DNA of 64,000 nt from Flavobacterium turcicum. GTDB lineage: Bacteria; Bacteroidota; Bacteroidia; Flavobacteriales; Flavobacteriaceae. The DNA is taken from the NCBI RefSeq assembly GCF_011365745.1, contig NZ_JAAOBY010000001.1, forward strand, positions 62,001 through 126,000, in the 5' to 3' direction. Positions 63,607-64,000 of this stretch are shown piece by piece (the stretch's first letter is position 1; the number at the start of each line of letters is the position of its first letter). A program made the position numbers and the translations under genes. The notes beneath the pieces are model-generated. The model was given only the letters and a program-made list of their open reading frames with translations. It made no database searches and was not told where the DNA came from.

Positions 63607-63684
63607 AGCCCAGATGGAAACGGCATCCTGTTGTGGCGGGGTTCGCCACAACAGATATAGTGAACAGCTGGAAATAGCTCCAAA
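63607..63684 (+). ncRNA. Structured intergenic element, copy 6 (short form)
   Basis: AGC (63607-63609) and CCAG (63610-63613) pair with GCT (63677-63679) and CTGG (63668-63671). The variable hairpin is TGTTGTGGCG/CGCCACAACA, framed by ATCC and GAT. Here the third stem pair is A-T where copies 1 and 3 have T-A and copies 2, 4 and 5 have C-G, which is compensatory change. Confidence 0.55.
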
Positions 63685-63757
63685 AAAATAAACCATTAAG
63701 ACTTTAAGGAAAACTAAGCATCTGTTTATTGATTGCGAACCTTAGTCTCTTCAAATC

Positions 63758-63789
63758 TTTGCGCCTCTGAACCTTTTTGCCTACTTTTG
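63758..63789 (+). promoter_or_regulatory. trhO: Probable trhO promoter
   Basis: TTTG (63758-63761), 20 bases and TACTTTTG (63782-63789) fit the Bacteroidota consensus. The ATG at 63825 is 35 bases downstream. Confidence 0.55.
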
Positions 63790-63824
63790 CAAAAAATACA
63801 TTTCTCACTTAAACTGTTTATAGC

Positions 63825-64000
63825 ATGCAACTGTACAACACCTTAAGCGCAGAGGAAAGAGCCATCATGATTGATGATGCCGGAAAACAAAGACTCACTT
63901 TGTCATTCTATGCTTATGCGCAAATTCAAGATCCAACTCAATTTCGTAATGATTTATTCCGCGCTTGGAATCCTTTGGATGTTTTAGGCCGAATTTATGT
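63825..64000 (+). CDS. trhO: tRNA uridine(34) hydroxylase TrhO (5' part, cut by window edge)
   Basis: The first ~58 codons are visible. MQLYNTLSAEERAIMIDDAG is the usual start of Bacteroidota TrhO, and RLTLSFYAYAQIQDPTQFRN with LDVLGRIYV matches the N-terminal YceA/UPF0176 domain that precedes a rhodanese domain. The enzyme hydroxylates U34 of certain tRNAs. The catalytic rhodanese part lies beyond the window. Confidence 0.88.
   Translation, partial: MQLYNTLSAEERAIMIDDAGKQRLTLSFYAYAQIQDPTQFRNDLFRAWNPLDVLGRIY

Overview
The window is a chromosomal segment of a Bacteroidota bacterium, almost certainly a Flavobacterium or a close relative. The DNA is AT-rich. Promoters follow the Bacteroidota pattern (TTTG or TTG, 17-22 bases, TAnnTTTG) and starts have A-rich leaders without Shine-Dalgarno sequences. 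There is a type IX secretion (T9SS) sorting domain, an OlsF-type ornithine-lipid synthase, a BrxA/B bacilliredoxin, a CrtY-type lycopene cyclase, and many short inverted repeats between genes. No rRNA, tRNA, CRISPR array, complete insertion sequence or replication origin was seen.

Layout. 1-9.9 kb: the end of an unknown gene, a secreted leucine-rich-repeat protein, an aldo/keto reductase, an OmpA-type lipoprotein, exonuclease III, olsF, two small membrane proteins, a dehydrogenase-VOC fusion and nhaA. 9.8-11.6 kb: a HisC-like aminotransferase with a Tat-type leader, bracketed by two ~165-bp copies of the nhaA tail and terminator. 11.6-18.4 kb, minus strand: proC, then the run serS, TPR protein, DUF4286, rsmA, mgtE. 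18.6-31.7 kb: a DMP19-like gene, a tandem repeat array, metG, HAD hydrolase, CAT-like and histone-deacetylase-like genes, a tail-less ssb, a GNAT-nitrilase fusion, a zinc ribbon, an M28 peptidase, an ORF6N gene, an NAD-binding epimerase and an EamA exporter. 31.7-32.4 kb: a gene-free repeat cluster. 32.4-44.8 kb: a TPR-LuxR regulator facing a surface-protein locus (a T9SS cargo, a tiny membrane protein, two paralogous secreted proteins) and a probable protein O-glycosylation operon (GT-C/TPR transferase, YfhO-like protein, methyltransferase, GT2).

45.2-61.6 kb: DUF3667, an M13 peptidase and a SCO1 protein lead into a metal-homeostasis island. It holds feoAB, a FecA-like receptor, a FeoB-associated mini-protein, a ZIP transporter with a DtxR-type regulator, and a Fur-family regulator that is probably Zur. 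Next to it are a MerC protein, an eroded stump of a COG0523 GTPase gene, two lipoproteins (one AztD-like) and a CxxC-plug TonB receptor. Two promoters here each carry two near-identical palindromes over their -33 and -7 elements, which looks like a Zur-controlled zinc-scavenging system. The window ends with crtY, a bacilliredoxin and the start of trhO.

The least explained signal is a family of six intergenic elements of about 80-130 bp, on both strands. All can fold the same way, with compensatory base changes in one stem. This points to a structured RNA or RNA-encoding repeat; it may be related to the known flavo-1 RNA motif, which could not be checked here.
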